From UBA12567 sp964598425 (lineage in GTDB: Bacteria > Planctomycetota > Phycisphaerae > Phycisphaerales > SM1A02): a DNA stretch of 64,000 bases. Of the stretch, positions 45,502-54,072 are shown one piece after another. Positions within the stretch are counted from its first letter, which is position 1; the number at the start of each line of letters is the position of its first letter. A program made the position numbers and the translations under genes. The stretch is from the NCBI GenBank assembly GCA_964598425.1, contig CAZRBV010000007.1, forward strand, positions 12,542 to 76,541, in the 5' to 3' direction. The notes below the pieces were generated by a model that was given only the letters and a program-made list of their open reading frames with translations, was not told the origin of the DNA and ran no database searches.

Positions 45502-46440
45502 ATGCCGCCGCAGCATCACGCCGAGAGTATTCCTGTTCCCCAACGCATCGCCGTGACTGGAAGCTCCGGTTTTGTCGGCCGCGCGGTTGTCGCCGAAGCT
45601 CGCGCCCGCGGCGTGGATGTCCTGCGACTGGTCCGACGGCCACCCTCAGAACATGACGAAGTGCAGTGGGATCCCACGTGGCCATTCGACCCAGACCCGA
45701 GGCTTGAGGAGCTCGATGCCGTTGTCCATCTGGCTGGTGCCGGAATCGCAGACCAACGGTGGACTCGCGATCGCAAGAGAGTCCTGTACGAGAGCCGCGC
45801 TATCGCCACGTTTATTCTGGCAGAAGCGTTGTCATGCCTTGAGAATCCTCCGCCGGTGTATGTGCAGGCGTCGGCCATTGGCTTCTATGGCAACCGTGGC
45901 GATGAGGTCCTCACGGAGCAGTCCTGTGCGGGCGAGGGCTTTCTCGCAGATCTTGTCAAGGATTGGGAGCGTGCAAGCCAGATGTTCGGTGCACCAAACC
46001 GCCGCGTCACGACACTGCGAATGGGCATGGTGATCGCGGCGACGGGTGGTGCCATCGGCAGAATGCGACCGATTTTTCGATCCGGGCTCGGTGGCCGGCT
46101 TGGCAGCGGTTCGCAGTGGCTCAGTTGGATCGCACGGCCGGATCTTGTTGAGATCATTCTTCGGGCGTGCGTGGACTCGGCTTGGAGTGGCCCGATCAAT
46201 GCCGTGTCCCCCAGCCCCGTAACGAACTCCGAGTTCACACGTGAATTCGCGAAGGTGTGCCGCCGGCCCGCTGTCATTCCGGCCCCGGCCCCGCTCCTTC
46301 GGCTGGCACTCGGGCGCATGGCACCCGAGCTCCTCCTGGCAAGCCAACGATGCGAACCCACGGTACTGAATGCTGCGGGGTTCCGATTCCGCTTCGAGAC
46401 GCTTCCAGCAGCCCTGCAACATGAGCCTGCCGACAGCTGA
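45502..46440 (+). CDS. TIGR01777-family NAD-dependent epimerase (YfcH/SulA-like)
   Basis: 312 residues. An extended short-chain dehydrogenase fold: IAVTGSSGFVGRAVV, LDAVVHLAGAGIADQRWT, YVQASAIGFYGNRGDEVLTE with the YxxxN-like Tyr, LRMGMVIAATGGAIGRM and PINAVSPSPVTNSEF. The family is widespread; its reaction is not settled, though some members link to division or nucleotide-sugar metabolism. ATG 45502 is preferred; 45490 is possible. Confidence 0.85.
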   Translation: MPPQHHAESIPVPQRIAVTGSSGFVGRAVVAEARARGVDVLRLVRRPPSEHDEVQWDPTWPFDPDPRLEELDAVVHLAGAGIADQRWTRDRKRVLYESRAIATFILAEALSCLENPPPVYVQASAIGFYGNRGDEVLTEQSCAGEGFLADLVKDWERASQMFGAPNRRVTTLRMGMVIAATGGAIGRMRPIFRSGLGGRLGSGSQWLSWIARPDLVEIILRACVDSAWSGPINAVSPSPVTNSEFTREFAKVCRRPAVIPAPAPLLRLALGRMAPELLLASQRCEPTVLNAAGFRFRFETLPAALQHEPADS

Positions 46441-46986
46441 CAAGCCGCTCCGCCCGGGTGGACACACGGCAAGAGGGGGAGAAGAGAGGTCGCAGGGCGG
46501 AGCAGGATTCCGGTGACCCGCGGCATGTCCTGGCGCACATCTCGACGGCCAGCGAATCGATGGGTTGATTCGCCCGCAGCAAGACCTGAGCCGGACTCGG
46601 GCTCGCGGCCGAGCAATTCACTCACTCCACGAAGAATGGAGATTCCAATGATCGCTCTCTATCGCCGCGCCATCCTTGCCTCCGCATTGATCCCCGCTCG
46701 TGTGTTCGGAGCCACCTCAGCGTGCTACGCCATTCATGGCGACCCCATTGGCGGCCTTCGACACCTCTCGGATACCAATCTGGCCCCTAAGGGCCTCTAT
46801 TGCCCGTATTCGTTCGGCGATTTCACTCGACGGCGGGTCCTTTGAATCGGTCGAACCGGTGAATCTGCCTCAGAAGCCCCTTGTGCCCATACCAGAACCC
46901 GATAGACTCGACGAGGTGTTGGGCCCCGCACCCGTCTGGAAGGCGGGCGGGCACAATCCGGAAGAAGAGATAAGGAGCGTTCTCAA
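46441..46986. other. Intergenic region before the Cys-repeat secreted protein
   Basis: 546 bases after the epimerase. It holds a short candidate ORF (46648-46845) and the leader of the next gene, whose AAGGAG is at 46972. No repeats or RNA genes recognised. Confidence 0.4.
46648..46845 (+). CDS. Small uncertain ORF with signal-peptide-like start
   Basis: 65 residues with GGAG six bases before the ATG. The N-terminus (MIALYRRAILASALIPARVFG) resembles a short signal peptide, then two cysteines and an Arg-rich end. No family recognised. It could be a truncated remnant of a secreted-protein gene or a chance frame. Confidence 0.25.
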   Translation: MIALYRRAILASALIPARVFGATSACYAIHGDPIGGLRHLSDTNLAPKGLYCPYSFGDFTRRRVL

Positions 46987-49296
46987 ATGCATAGCACTAC
47001 GGCACTGCTCGGCGCTGCCGCCATGATCACATCCGCTGGAGCCGGTACGGCTCTCATGGATCAGATCGGCGACATGTCGGGAACAGACATCGACACCAGC
47101 AACATGCTTGCTTCGCAGTATTTCGAAGCTGCCTACTCGGTGTACGACATTGCAGCCATTGATGACTTTGACAACACCAGCGGCTCTGCTGCCGGCTCGG
47201 TCTCGGCCATCATCTCGGGCTGGAACGGGTATGCCGGAATCGATGGCGTTTCTGGCGTGCAGGTGAACTTCTATATGGCTCCGGAAGACGCCGCGACCAG
47301 TCTGGTCGGCTACGCCTCCACCGACGCCGGTGTCACCGTCGATCCAAGTTGGTCCGGCCAGGCATACGGCGACATGCTCACCGTGGATGGCAGTTGGGCC
47401 ATCGCGAGCGGAATGCAGTTCGTTACCTTGATTCCCGTGAACGAGTTTGGCGTCAACGGTCAGACTGGCGTTCCAATCACATTTATCGGTGACAACAATT
47501 GTTGGCAGGCCAACCCCGGCGGCGGATTCGGCATGCCCGGCAACCTGCAGGTTGCAACAAACAACCTCGCCTTGCGGGTCATGTCCGGTAGCGCCGATCC
47601 ATGTGACGCACCACTCCCTGCCTGCCCGGCAGATATCAGTGGCCCAACCGGCGAGCCTGATGGATTCGTAGGCGTCGATGATGTTCTCGCGTGCGTTGGT
47701 ACATTCGGCCAGGTCGGCGACGGTTCATTCCGTCCAGTCGGCGACTGCTTCCCCCTGCCCAATGGCAATTGCCTCGTTAATGTTGACGATCTTCTGGCTG
47801 TCATCGCCGCCTTCGGTGAGGACTGCCGACCCCGCGGCGCCTGCTGCATGGGACTGGCTGGCTGCGACGATGATGTCGTCGAAGACGACTGCGCCGGCGA
47901 CTGGCTCGGCGAAGACTCCAACTGCGCCGATGATTGTCATGCTGGCGCATGCTGCTTCCTCGACGGCAGTTGCACCGAAGGCACCCCCGACGAGTGCGCG
48001 ACCGCTGGCGGAACCTATGCTGGCGACAACATTGACTGCGCGAACGCAGATTGCCCGCAGCCATCACCTGGCGCGTGCTGTGTGAGTGTTTCTGACTGCA
48101 TCGATGGACTGCTCCCGACTGACTGCGCCGACTTTGGCGGAGATTACATGGGCGCTGGAACCGACTGCGCAACCGCGAGTTGCGGCTGGAGCGAATGCCC
48201 CGCCGGTGCAACTGCTGAGGGTGTCCCGTGTCAGGAAGACACCAGCGACCCCAACAGCGATCCCAACGGTGGCATGAATGTTGATCCGCCGGCCTTCGGC
48301 GCTATCGCCAACGGCGAAACGATCTGCGGTTACATGTCCACGTTCACATGCATCGGCTGCGACAATGGCGCGGACGCCACATATCGTGATACCGACTGGT
48401 ACCTCTTCGACAACTCCAGTGGCGGCGAGTGGACGATCAGCGGCGGCGGTCAGATGGACCTCGTCATGGGTATTGTCGACAATGACGCGTTGGCGTTCGT
48501 CGACTACATGGTGCTGGCTCCTTACGAGGAGGGCAGTGTCACCGTGACGCTCCCAGCAGGTGGCAGCTATAGCGTCTGGGTTGGATTCAACTTTGACGGC
48601 GGCGAGAACCCGTGCTCCACGGGCAACAATGACTACTCCGTCACGCTCGTTGGCGCCGATGCGCCGGTAGCAGCATGCTGCGTCATCACCGATTGCGTCG
48701 GAGATCTTGATCCGACCGATTGTGCCGCTCTTGGCGGAAGTTATGTATCGGGCGAGTCCTGCGCCACCTACAGTTGCCCCGCTTCCTTCGAACCATGCTC
48801 AACAGGCAATGGCGAAGATCCGCTGGGCATTGACGAGTCGTGGACGGCAGGCACGTCGGATACTGGCTCCGGCTATATCCGTGCTGCCAGCATTTCGGCA
48901 CCGAGCGTGTCAGAGTGCACCATCTATGGTCTCGGTCTCATCTACAGCGGCGGCTGGGGCAACTGCGCCACGCCGGGCGACATCGGAATGACCTGGTCAT
49001 TGATGTCCGACAGTGGCGGTCTGCCCGGCAGTGAAGTCGCTGCAGGTACGGGTGCCAGCTACTTCGGTACGGATCTGGTTTATGCAGGTGCGTATGCCCT
49101 GCACGGCTGGACCTTCGATATGGGCTACGGCGGCAGCGCCGACTGGGTCAGTGCGGCCTCGACCAGTGGTGGTCAGGGCGAGTGCTGGTTCCTGTGGATG
49201 TCCTCTACCGCGCCGGATGCCGGTTCATCGGCTCTGGATGACGGTTCTGGATGGGCCGCTGAGGTCTTTAGTTTGAATTACTGCATCACCGAGTGA
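46987..49296 (+). CDS. Secreted protein with dockerin-like EF-hands and GACC cysteine repeats
   Basis: 769 residues. Signal peptide to ~20 (SAGAGTA). An N-terminal domain of ~190 residues is unrecognised. At ~218-277 two dockerin-like segments (DISGPTGEPDGFVGVDDVLACVGTFG; VNVDDLLAVIAAFG) precede three tandem cysteine repeats, then a beta-rich domain with DTDWYLFDNSSGGEWTIS, a fourth repeat near 564 and a C-terminal beta domain. Each repeat is ~38 residues, x-ACC-xn-C-xn-DC-xn-GG-xn-C-xn-C. Likely surface exposed and disulfide-bonded. AAGGAG lies nine bases before ATG 46987. Role unknown; the architecture is typical of Phycisphaerae. Confidence 0.8.
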   Translation: MHSTTALLGAAAMITSAGAGTALMDQIGDMSGTDIDTSNMLASQYFEAAYSVYDIAAIDDFDNTSGSAAGSVSAIISGWNGYAGIDGVSGVQVNFYMAPEDAATSLVGYASTDAGVTVDPSWSGQAYGDMLTVDGSWAIASGMQFVTLIPVNEFGVNGQTGVPITFIGDNNCWQANPGGGFGMPGNLQVATNNLALRVMSGSADPCDAPLPACPADISGPTGEPDGFVGVDDVLACVGTFGQVGDGSFRPVGDCFPLPNGNCLVNVDDLLAVIAAFGEDCRPRGACCMGLAGCDDDVVEDDCAGDWLGEDSNCADDCHAGACCFLDGSCTEGTPDECATAGGTYAGDNIDCANADCPQPSPGACCVSVSDCIDGLLPTDCADFGGDYMGAGTDCATASCGWSECPAGATAEGVPCQEDTSDPNSDPNGGMNVDPPAFGAIANGETICGYMSTFTCIGCDNGADATYRDTDWYLFDNSSGGEWTISGGGQMDLVMGIVDNDALAFVDYMVLAPYEEGSVTVTLPAGGSYSVWVGFNFDGGENPCSTGNNDYSVTLVGADAPVAACCVITDCVGDLDPTDCAALGGSYVSGESCATYSCPASFEPCSTGNGEDPLGIDESWTAGTSDTGSGYIRAASISAPSVSECTIYGLGLIYSGGWGNCATPGDIGMTWSLMSDSGGLPGSEVAAGTGASYFGTDLVYAGAYALHGWTFDMGYGGSADWVSAASTSGGQGECWFLWMSSTAPDAGSSALDDGSGWAAEVFSLNYCITE
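47836..48186 (+). repeat. Three tandem ~38-residue GACC cysteine repeats
   Basis: Units begin GACCMGL, GACCFLD and GACCVSV; each has about six cysteines in the order CC, C, DC, C, C and an acidic ~15-residue middle. A fourth unit (AACCVIT) lies at 48670-48780. Confidence 0.75.
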
Positions 49297-49315
49297 TGCC
49301 GTAGCGTTTGTGACA

Positions 49316-49354
49316 CCGCCCCCCGCCGCCTGCGGCGGGGGGCGGTTGTTTTTT
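49316..49354 (+). terminator. Strong intrinsic terminator
   Basis: CCGCCCCCCGCCG pairs with CGGCGGGGGGCGG over thirteen bases around CCTG, followed by TTGTTTTTT. It follows the Cys-repeat gene by 19 bases. Confidence 0.9.
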
Positions 49355-49370
49355 GAGTGACCGAGCGTCC

Positions 49371-50327
49371 CTACTGTTGTTGCTGCTGTGCAGCAGCCTC
49401 GTCGCCCCGCTGTTCATGCACAGCAGCGCGATCCGGGGCTTCCGCAAACACAGGCACCTCCATGATCAGCGGTGCCCCCGCGTGGTGCCTTTCCCGCCGC
49501 TCAACAGCGCTCGTATGAACCTCGACCGACAACAGTTCTTCCGCAGCCCCACGGAAAATACCCCGATTGGGTGGCACATCAGCGTAGTTCCTGCCGTAGG
49601 CGATCACGACATACCGCTCACCGACCGAGCACGCATGCGTTGGATCAAACCCGACCCAACCATACCCTGGCGTCCATACTTCAATCCATGCATGGCTTTC
49701 AGAAGGCGTTGCGGCGTTTTCAACATGCAGGTAACCGTTGACGTAGCGACACGGAACGCCCTGCAATCGAAGCAGCCCAAGCGCGATGTGGGCGAAGTCC
49801 TGACACACTCCCGCCTCGGCCTCAAGCGCGTCGTCGCTGGTTGAATGGGCGTGTGTCACCAGAGGGCGATACGCGATGCGATCCTTGAGTGATGCCGCAA
49901 GATTGCTGACGATCGATCCGACTGTTTCGCATCGTGAGAGTTGCAGACCGTCGGCCAGCATCTGCAGCCGGTCGCTTTGAACAACTGGTCCGCCGAACTG
50001 AATGTAATCCCATGTATCTCGCTGAATCGGGATATCACGCACGAGAACGTCCAGTGATTGCGGATCTCGATCCGGTGGGCTGGTCTCGACAAGCGATCTG
50101 CACGCAACCTCGACACGCTCGTGGTAATCCGTGATTGAAAACCAGTGAAGGGCATTACCCATCCAGTCTTCATGCCGACTGGGCTGCGCATGTGGCCCAA
50201 TTGCCAAGTCAAAGTCGTGGACCGACTGCCTTGCCAATGCGCGCGGCTCCACGCGGATTTCCATGTGTGACTCACGCACGAACGCGGAGTACTGAAAGCG
50301 GAGATTGTGTTCGATACTGAGAAGCAT
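49371..50327 (-). CDS. Transglutaminase-like cysteine protease-fold protein
   Basis: 318 residues. A bacterial transglutaminase-like N-terminal beta domain, then the papain-like core with Cys in EAGVCQDFAH, His in ESHAWIEVW and Asp in GFDPTH. All three catalytic residues are present. In the known cluster with alpha-E and ATP-grasp proteins it is predicted to cut or modify peptides made by the ligase; its substrate is unproven. The C-terminus ends in five Gln. The alpha-E gene lies six bases upstream. Confidence 0.85.
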   Translation of the reverse strand: MLLSIEHNLRFQYSAFVRESHMEIRVEPRALARQSVHDFDLAIGPHAQPSRHEDWMGNALHWFSITDYHERVEVACRSLVETSPPDRDPQSLDVLVRDIPIQRDTWDYIQFGGPVVQSDRLQMLADGLQLSRCETVGSIVSNLAASLKDRIAYRPLVTHAHSTSDDALEAEAGVCQDFAHIALGLLRLQGVPCRYVNGYLHVENAATPSESHAWIEVWTPGYGWVGFDPTHACSVGERYVVIAYGRNYADVPPNRGIFRGAAEELLSVEVHTSAVERRERHHAGAPLIMEVPVFAEAPDRAAVHEQRGDEAAAQQQQQ

Positions 50328-50333
50328 GCGTAC

Positions 50334-51278
50334 CTATACCGTGAAATAGAGCCGTGTCATCGACTCGTGTATTCGTTCCACATCAGCCGCAAGTCCCTCA
50401 CATACCGCCGCAAAGTCATGCCGGCCAAGGAGATCCTGCGACTCGTACCGGAGCTGCGAAGCCAACCGCCCTACCTGTCTCGCTGCATCGGTCAGAACTC
50501 CACCACGCTCAATCTTCCCAAGATCATCTTCGATGTGAGTCACGCCAAATGCAACGCTGTGAGGCGACTGGGAATCGAAGAACAGGAAGCTCCAGACTTG
50601 GCGCGGGGTCAGGCCTGCGCCGTGTACGCGTCGGTAATTCTCAAGGGATCCAGCTGACCGCAGTACGCTGCGAAGCAGCGCATGGCGCACGGGGATATCA
50701 ATGTCCTTGGACGTGCCCATGAGTGGCGGCAACCGGTGTCGCAGCAGCATCAATACGCGGTACACCCGCTCCAGCATGACGCCAAGATCCAGAAAGATCC
50801 ACGCCTCATCTCGGATCAGAGTCCGTCCAATCGTCCCACCAATCCCGAAAATCGATTGTTGAACCTGGCCGAGCAAAACGTCGGCGTGTCTCTCGCCACG
50901 GACGCCCACATCGAGATGGAGCCAGCATTCATTGATTTGCTCAAACACTTCCCGGGTCAGATACTCCCGTATCGCGCGCGCATTTTCACGAGCATGGTAG
51001 ATAGACGTAGCAACCGACAGCGTGTTGCCGCGACCAAGCAACCACATGTGGAGCCCCGCAAGGCGAACTTCATCGACGTCACCATCAACAGCGGGTGATC
51101 CTGGATAGACCCTTGAAAACGCAGCCCAGAATTCAACCGCGGAAGTTGGCGCCAAACCGCGAATCTCAACCGTCAGTTGCTCTGCAACCTGCAACATGCG
51201 ACACAGGTTTGAGGCACGCTCCAGATATCGCCCCATCCAATAGATGTTCTCGGCGGACCTCGACAGCATGACACTCAT
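50334..51278 (-). CDS. Alpha-E domain protein (DUF403)
   Basis: 314 residues, all helical. Family hallmarks: MLSRSAENIYWMGRYLERA at the start, then WAFLDLGxxLER-like WIFLDLGVMLERVYRV and RHALLRSVLRSAGSLENYRR. The function is unknown; it always travels with circularly permuted ATP-grasp proteins. Start ATG 51278 overlaps the ATP-grasp stop as ATGA; a longer frame to 51305 is less likely. Confidence 0.85.
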   Translation of the reverse strand: MSVMLSRSAENIYWMGRYLERASNLCRMLQVAEQLTVEIRGLAPTSAVEFWAAFSRVYPGSPAVDGDVDEVRLAGLHMWLLGRGNTLSVATSIYHARENARAIREYLTREVFEQINECWLHLDVGVRGERHADVLLGQVQQSIFGIGGTIGRTLIRDEAWIFLDLGVMLERVYRVLMLLRHRLPPLMGTSKDIDIPVRHALLRSVLRSAGSLENYRRVHGAGLTPRQVWSFLFFDSQSPHSVAFGVTHIEDDLGKIERGGVLTDAARQVGRLASQLRYESQDLLGRHDFAAVCEGLAADVERIHESMTRLYFTV

Positions 51279-52720
51279 CGCACGAGTTCCTCCGCGAGCA
51301 CCCATGTATCTTTGCTGCCACCCCCCTGCGAAGAGTTGACGACGTATGAGCCCTCCTGCAGCGCGACCCGCGTCAACCCGCCTGGCAGCACGCGAACAGT
51401 CTCGCCATACAACACAAAGGGGCGCATGTCGACGTGCCGCGGCGCGTAACCGTTCTTGATCCAGGTCGGATGCGAAGAGAACTCCACCAACGGCTGGGCG
51501 ATGTATGCCTCGGGCTTTGCCTCGAACACCGTTGCGAAATTTGCAATCTCTGCCGAAGTCGCCGTGGGACCGACCAGCATGCCGTATCCACCCGCCCCGT
51601 CGGTCAGTTTGACGACCAGCGAACTGAGATTCTCTCTGATAAACGCAGCGTCTTCGGGCCTTCTACCTATGTAGGTATGGACTTGAGCCAGAAGCGGATC
51701 TTCATCCAGGAAGAACCGGATGATGTCAGGCATCCAGGGATAGATTGACTTGTCATCCGCGACGCCTGCCCCAGGCGCATTGGCGATCGTGACGTTGCCA
51801 GACCGCCATGCGTGAATGAGCCCGGGAACCCCAAGCAGGCTACCTGCATTGAATACGACTGGGTCCAGAAATGCATCATCCACCCGGCGGTACAGAACGT
51901 CTACCCGCTGGCGACCGCGAGTTGTACGCATCGAGACTTGATCGTTCTCAACGATCAGATCACGGCCTTCAACCAGCGGCACTCCCATCTCCCTGGCGAG
52001 GAAAGAGTGCTCAAAGTATGCACTGTTGTTCATGCCGGGCGTCAATACGGCAACTGACGGTCGCTCCCGGCCGCGCGGCGATGCGAACTGAAGCGCTTCG
52101 AGAAGCATTTGCGGATAACTGTCCACCGGGCGAACACCGTAATTCGCAAAGATCTCGGGAAACACGCGCGACAGCAGGTTGCGATTCTCAAGGACATACG
52201 AGACACCACTCGGACACCGACAGTTGTCCTCCAGGACAAGAAACTCGCCCTGTTCTCCGCGAAGCAGATCAATGCCCGCGATATGCGTGAAGACGCCATG
52301 TCGTGGCCGGGTACCGATAAGCTCCCGGCAAAAATCGCTCCGAGAGAGCACCAGATCGAATGGCACGACCTTCTCTCGCAAGCATCGCTGATCGCCGTAC
52401 ACATCCTCAAGGAACAGGTTGATAGCGGTGACGCGCTGAATGAGCCCCCTCTCAAGCAGCTCCCACTCATCCGAACCAATGATTCTGGGTACAAAGTCAA
52501 AGGGAAAGGTTCGTTCCGTCCCCTCTTCCTCGCCATACACGGTGAATGTGATGCCTTGGTTGACGAGCGAAACTTCCTGCAATTCCTCTCGCCGTCGCAC
52601 ATCGTCTTCATCAAAACGCTGGAGCGTCTCAATCACGGATCGATAGAGCCCCCTCGCGGCATCATCGCCCGCCAAGGCCTCATCGTACCCCTTCTCCGCT
52701 GCCTTCCAGGAGCATGCCAT
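51275..52720 (-). CDS. Circularly permuted ATP-grasp type 2 protein
   Basis: 481 residues (DUF404/DUF407 type). ATP-grasp features in permuted order: VYGEEEGTERTFPFDFVPRII, FLVLEDNCRCPSGVSYVLENR (Mg-binding E and N), LTPGMNNSAYFEHSFLA and VVKLTDGAGGYGMLVGP (lysine-binding loop). The family is predicted to form peptide-like bonds with ATP. It sits 44 bases after the metal permease on the same strand and couples to the alpha-E gene by ATGA. GTAGCATGCCC lies five bases before the ATG, so it may have its own promoter. Confidence 0.88.
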   Translation of the reverse strand: MACSWKAAEKGYDEALAGDDAARGLYRSVIETLQRFDEDDVRRREELQEVSLVNQGITFTVYGEEEGTERTFPFDFVPRIIGSDEWELLERGLIQRVTAINLFLEDVYGDQRCLREKVVPFDLVLSRSDFCRELIGTRPRHGVFTHIAGIDLLRGEQGEFLVLEDNCRCPSGVSYVLENRNLLSRVFPEIFANYGVRPVDSYPQMLLEALQFASPRGRERPSVAVLTPGMNNSAYFEHSFLAREMGVPLVEGRDLIVENDQVSMRTTRGRQRVDVLYRRVDDAFLDPVVFNAGSLLGVPGLIHAWRSGNVTIANAPGAGVADDKSIYPWMPDIIRFFLDEDPLLAQVHTYIGRRPEDAAFIRENLSSLVVKLTDGAGGYGMLVGPTATSAEIANFATVFEAKPEAYIAQPLVEFSSHPTWIKNGYAPRHVDMRPFVLYGETVRVLPGGLTRVALQEGSYVVNSSQGGGSKDTWVLAEELVR

Positions 52721-52724
52721 GGAG

Positions 52725-52735
52725 GGGCATGCTAC
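52725..52735 (-). promoter_or_regulatory. GTAGCATGCCC element before the ATP-grasp gene
   Basis: Five bases upstream of the ATG and identical to elements at 36316 and 42116. It may supply a second promoter within the seven-gene minus-strand run. Confidence 0.35.
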
Positions 52736-52764
52736 AGGGTGACCGCCGACCCAGTAGGCGGCGA

Positions 52765-54072
52765 CTATCCTGGCGGAATCGGGCGACCATGAGGATCATC
52801 TGTCGCATCACCAACCTCGGTGCGTAGCTGCTCTGCAAGCAAACCATCGGTCACATGCTCCAAACGCTCTGCAGCAGCGTGCAAGTGGCTTGGGGGAATA
52901 CTCGCCCGCCCGGACAGGTACGTCTCCCACAACCGGTGCGCCCGCACCAAGTTCACCGCTGCATCGCGGCCAGTGTCAGTCAGCGTCCAGACTCCGCCAC
53001 TGAGTTCGGCAAGTGAGCCTCTTCGGAGCCGATTCAACACCGTCACCAGCCGGCCGCCAATCCTCACATCCGATCGCAGAAGCCCCTCCACTTCGGCGCG
53101 ATCCAGCACCACAGCTCTCTCTTCCAGTCGAAACAGCAACCCGAGTGCGTCTTCAACGGCCACGCGCATCGCATCACGCCTCGTTGCCCATCGCCGCGCC
53201 ACAGCACCGCGACCGGGAGCGAACAGAGCCATCAGGAGGAATATCGCCAACGACGAGACTGCCATCATTCCGGCCGAAGACGTATCGAGCCCGCCGCCGA
53301 GAATCCATCCAGGAACCGTCAGGGCCGCAAGGTGCCCCACGATGGCAGCCAGCCCACCGAGGGCAATCGCCAGAACAATGACCAACCGCATCCGCCGCGT
53401 GAGCAATAGAGCGGCAGCCGGAGGCGCCACGAGCAGCGCAACCGTGATGATGCTCCCAACGGCCTCGAAACACGCGACGCACGTGGCAGCCGTCAACACC
53501 ATGAGACCATAGTGCAGCCACCTCGCGTCAAACCCCTGCGCTGTCGCCAACGCCGGGTCAAAGGCAGTTGCGAGGAACTCCTTGAAGAGCAAAGAAGTCA
53601 GGCCGAGATTGGCAATCAGGACGATTGTCAAAGGCAACACAATTCGCGGAACAGCGACGCCGGAGAGTGAAACCGTATCGATAGGTGCCAATTCGATGGA
53701 GCCATACAGCACACAATTGGGATCCAGATCCACCGTGTCAGCCGTCTGGACAATCAACAGGAGGCCGAGCGAAAAAAACGCTGTAAACACCAACCCCATG
53801 GCAGCCCCGCGCTCGACCCGTCCCCATCGATGTACAACCTGCGTCATGACCGCAGCCAGGACTCCGGAGAGCGCCGCACCGAGAAACATCCAACCACCCG
53901 ACCGCGTCCCACTCACCAGAAAGCCAACCGCAATCCCCGGCAAGACTGCATGCGAGATCGCGTCTCCCATCATCCCCATACCGCGGACAACCAACCAGCT
54001 CCCAGGAACTGCGCAGCACGCTGCGACGAGGACTCCAATCAGGATGATCCATCCGTCATAGTCAAGCGTCAT
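52765..54072 (-). CDS. Metal ABC permease fused to a DtxR/MntR-like domain
   Basis: 435 residues; ordinary permeases of this type are ~280. Residues ~1-285 are ABC-3 permease helices (GDAISHAVLPGIAVGF). Residues ~300-435 read like a DtxR repressor: winged helix with LRRGSLAELSGGVWTLTDTGRDAAV, then RAHRLWETYL...HAAAERLEHV and DPHGRPIPPG. The His, two Glu and His that bind Mn in MntR are kept. It overlaps the previous permease by ATGA. The regulatory-type tail may sense cytoplasmic metal and gate transport, or bind DNA. Confidence 0.85.
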   Translation of the reverse strand: MTLDYDGWIILIGVLVAACCAVPGSWLVVRGMGMMGDAISHAVLPGIAVGFLVSGTRSGGWMFLGAALSGVLAAVMTQVVHRWGRVERGAAMGLVFTAFFSLGLLLIVQTADTVDLDPNCVLYGSIELAPIDTVSLSGVAVPRIVLPLTIVLIANLGLTSLLFKEFLATAFDPALATAQGFDARWLHYGLMVLTAATCVACFEAVGSIITVALLVAPPAAALLLTRRMRLVIVLAIALGGLAAIVGHLAALTVPGWILGGGLDTSSAGMMAVSSLAIFLLMALFAPGRGAVARRWATRRDAMRVAVEDALGLLFRLEERAVVLDRAEVEGLLRSDVRIGGRLVTVLNRLRRGSLAELSGGVWTLTDTGRDAAVNLVRAHRLWETYLSGRASIPPSHLHAAAERLEHVTDGLLAEQLRTEVGDATDDPHGRPIPPG

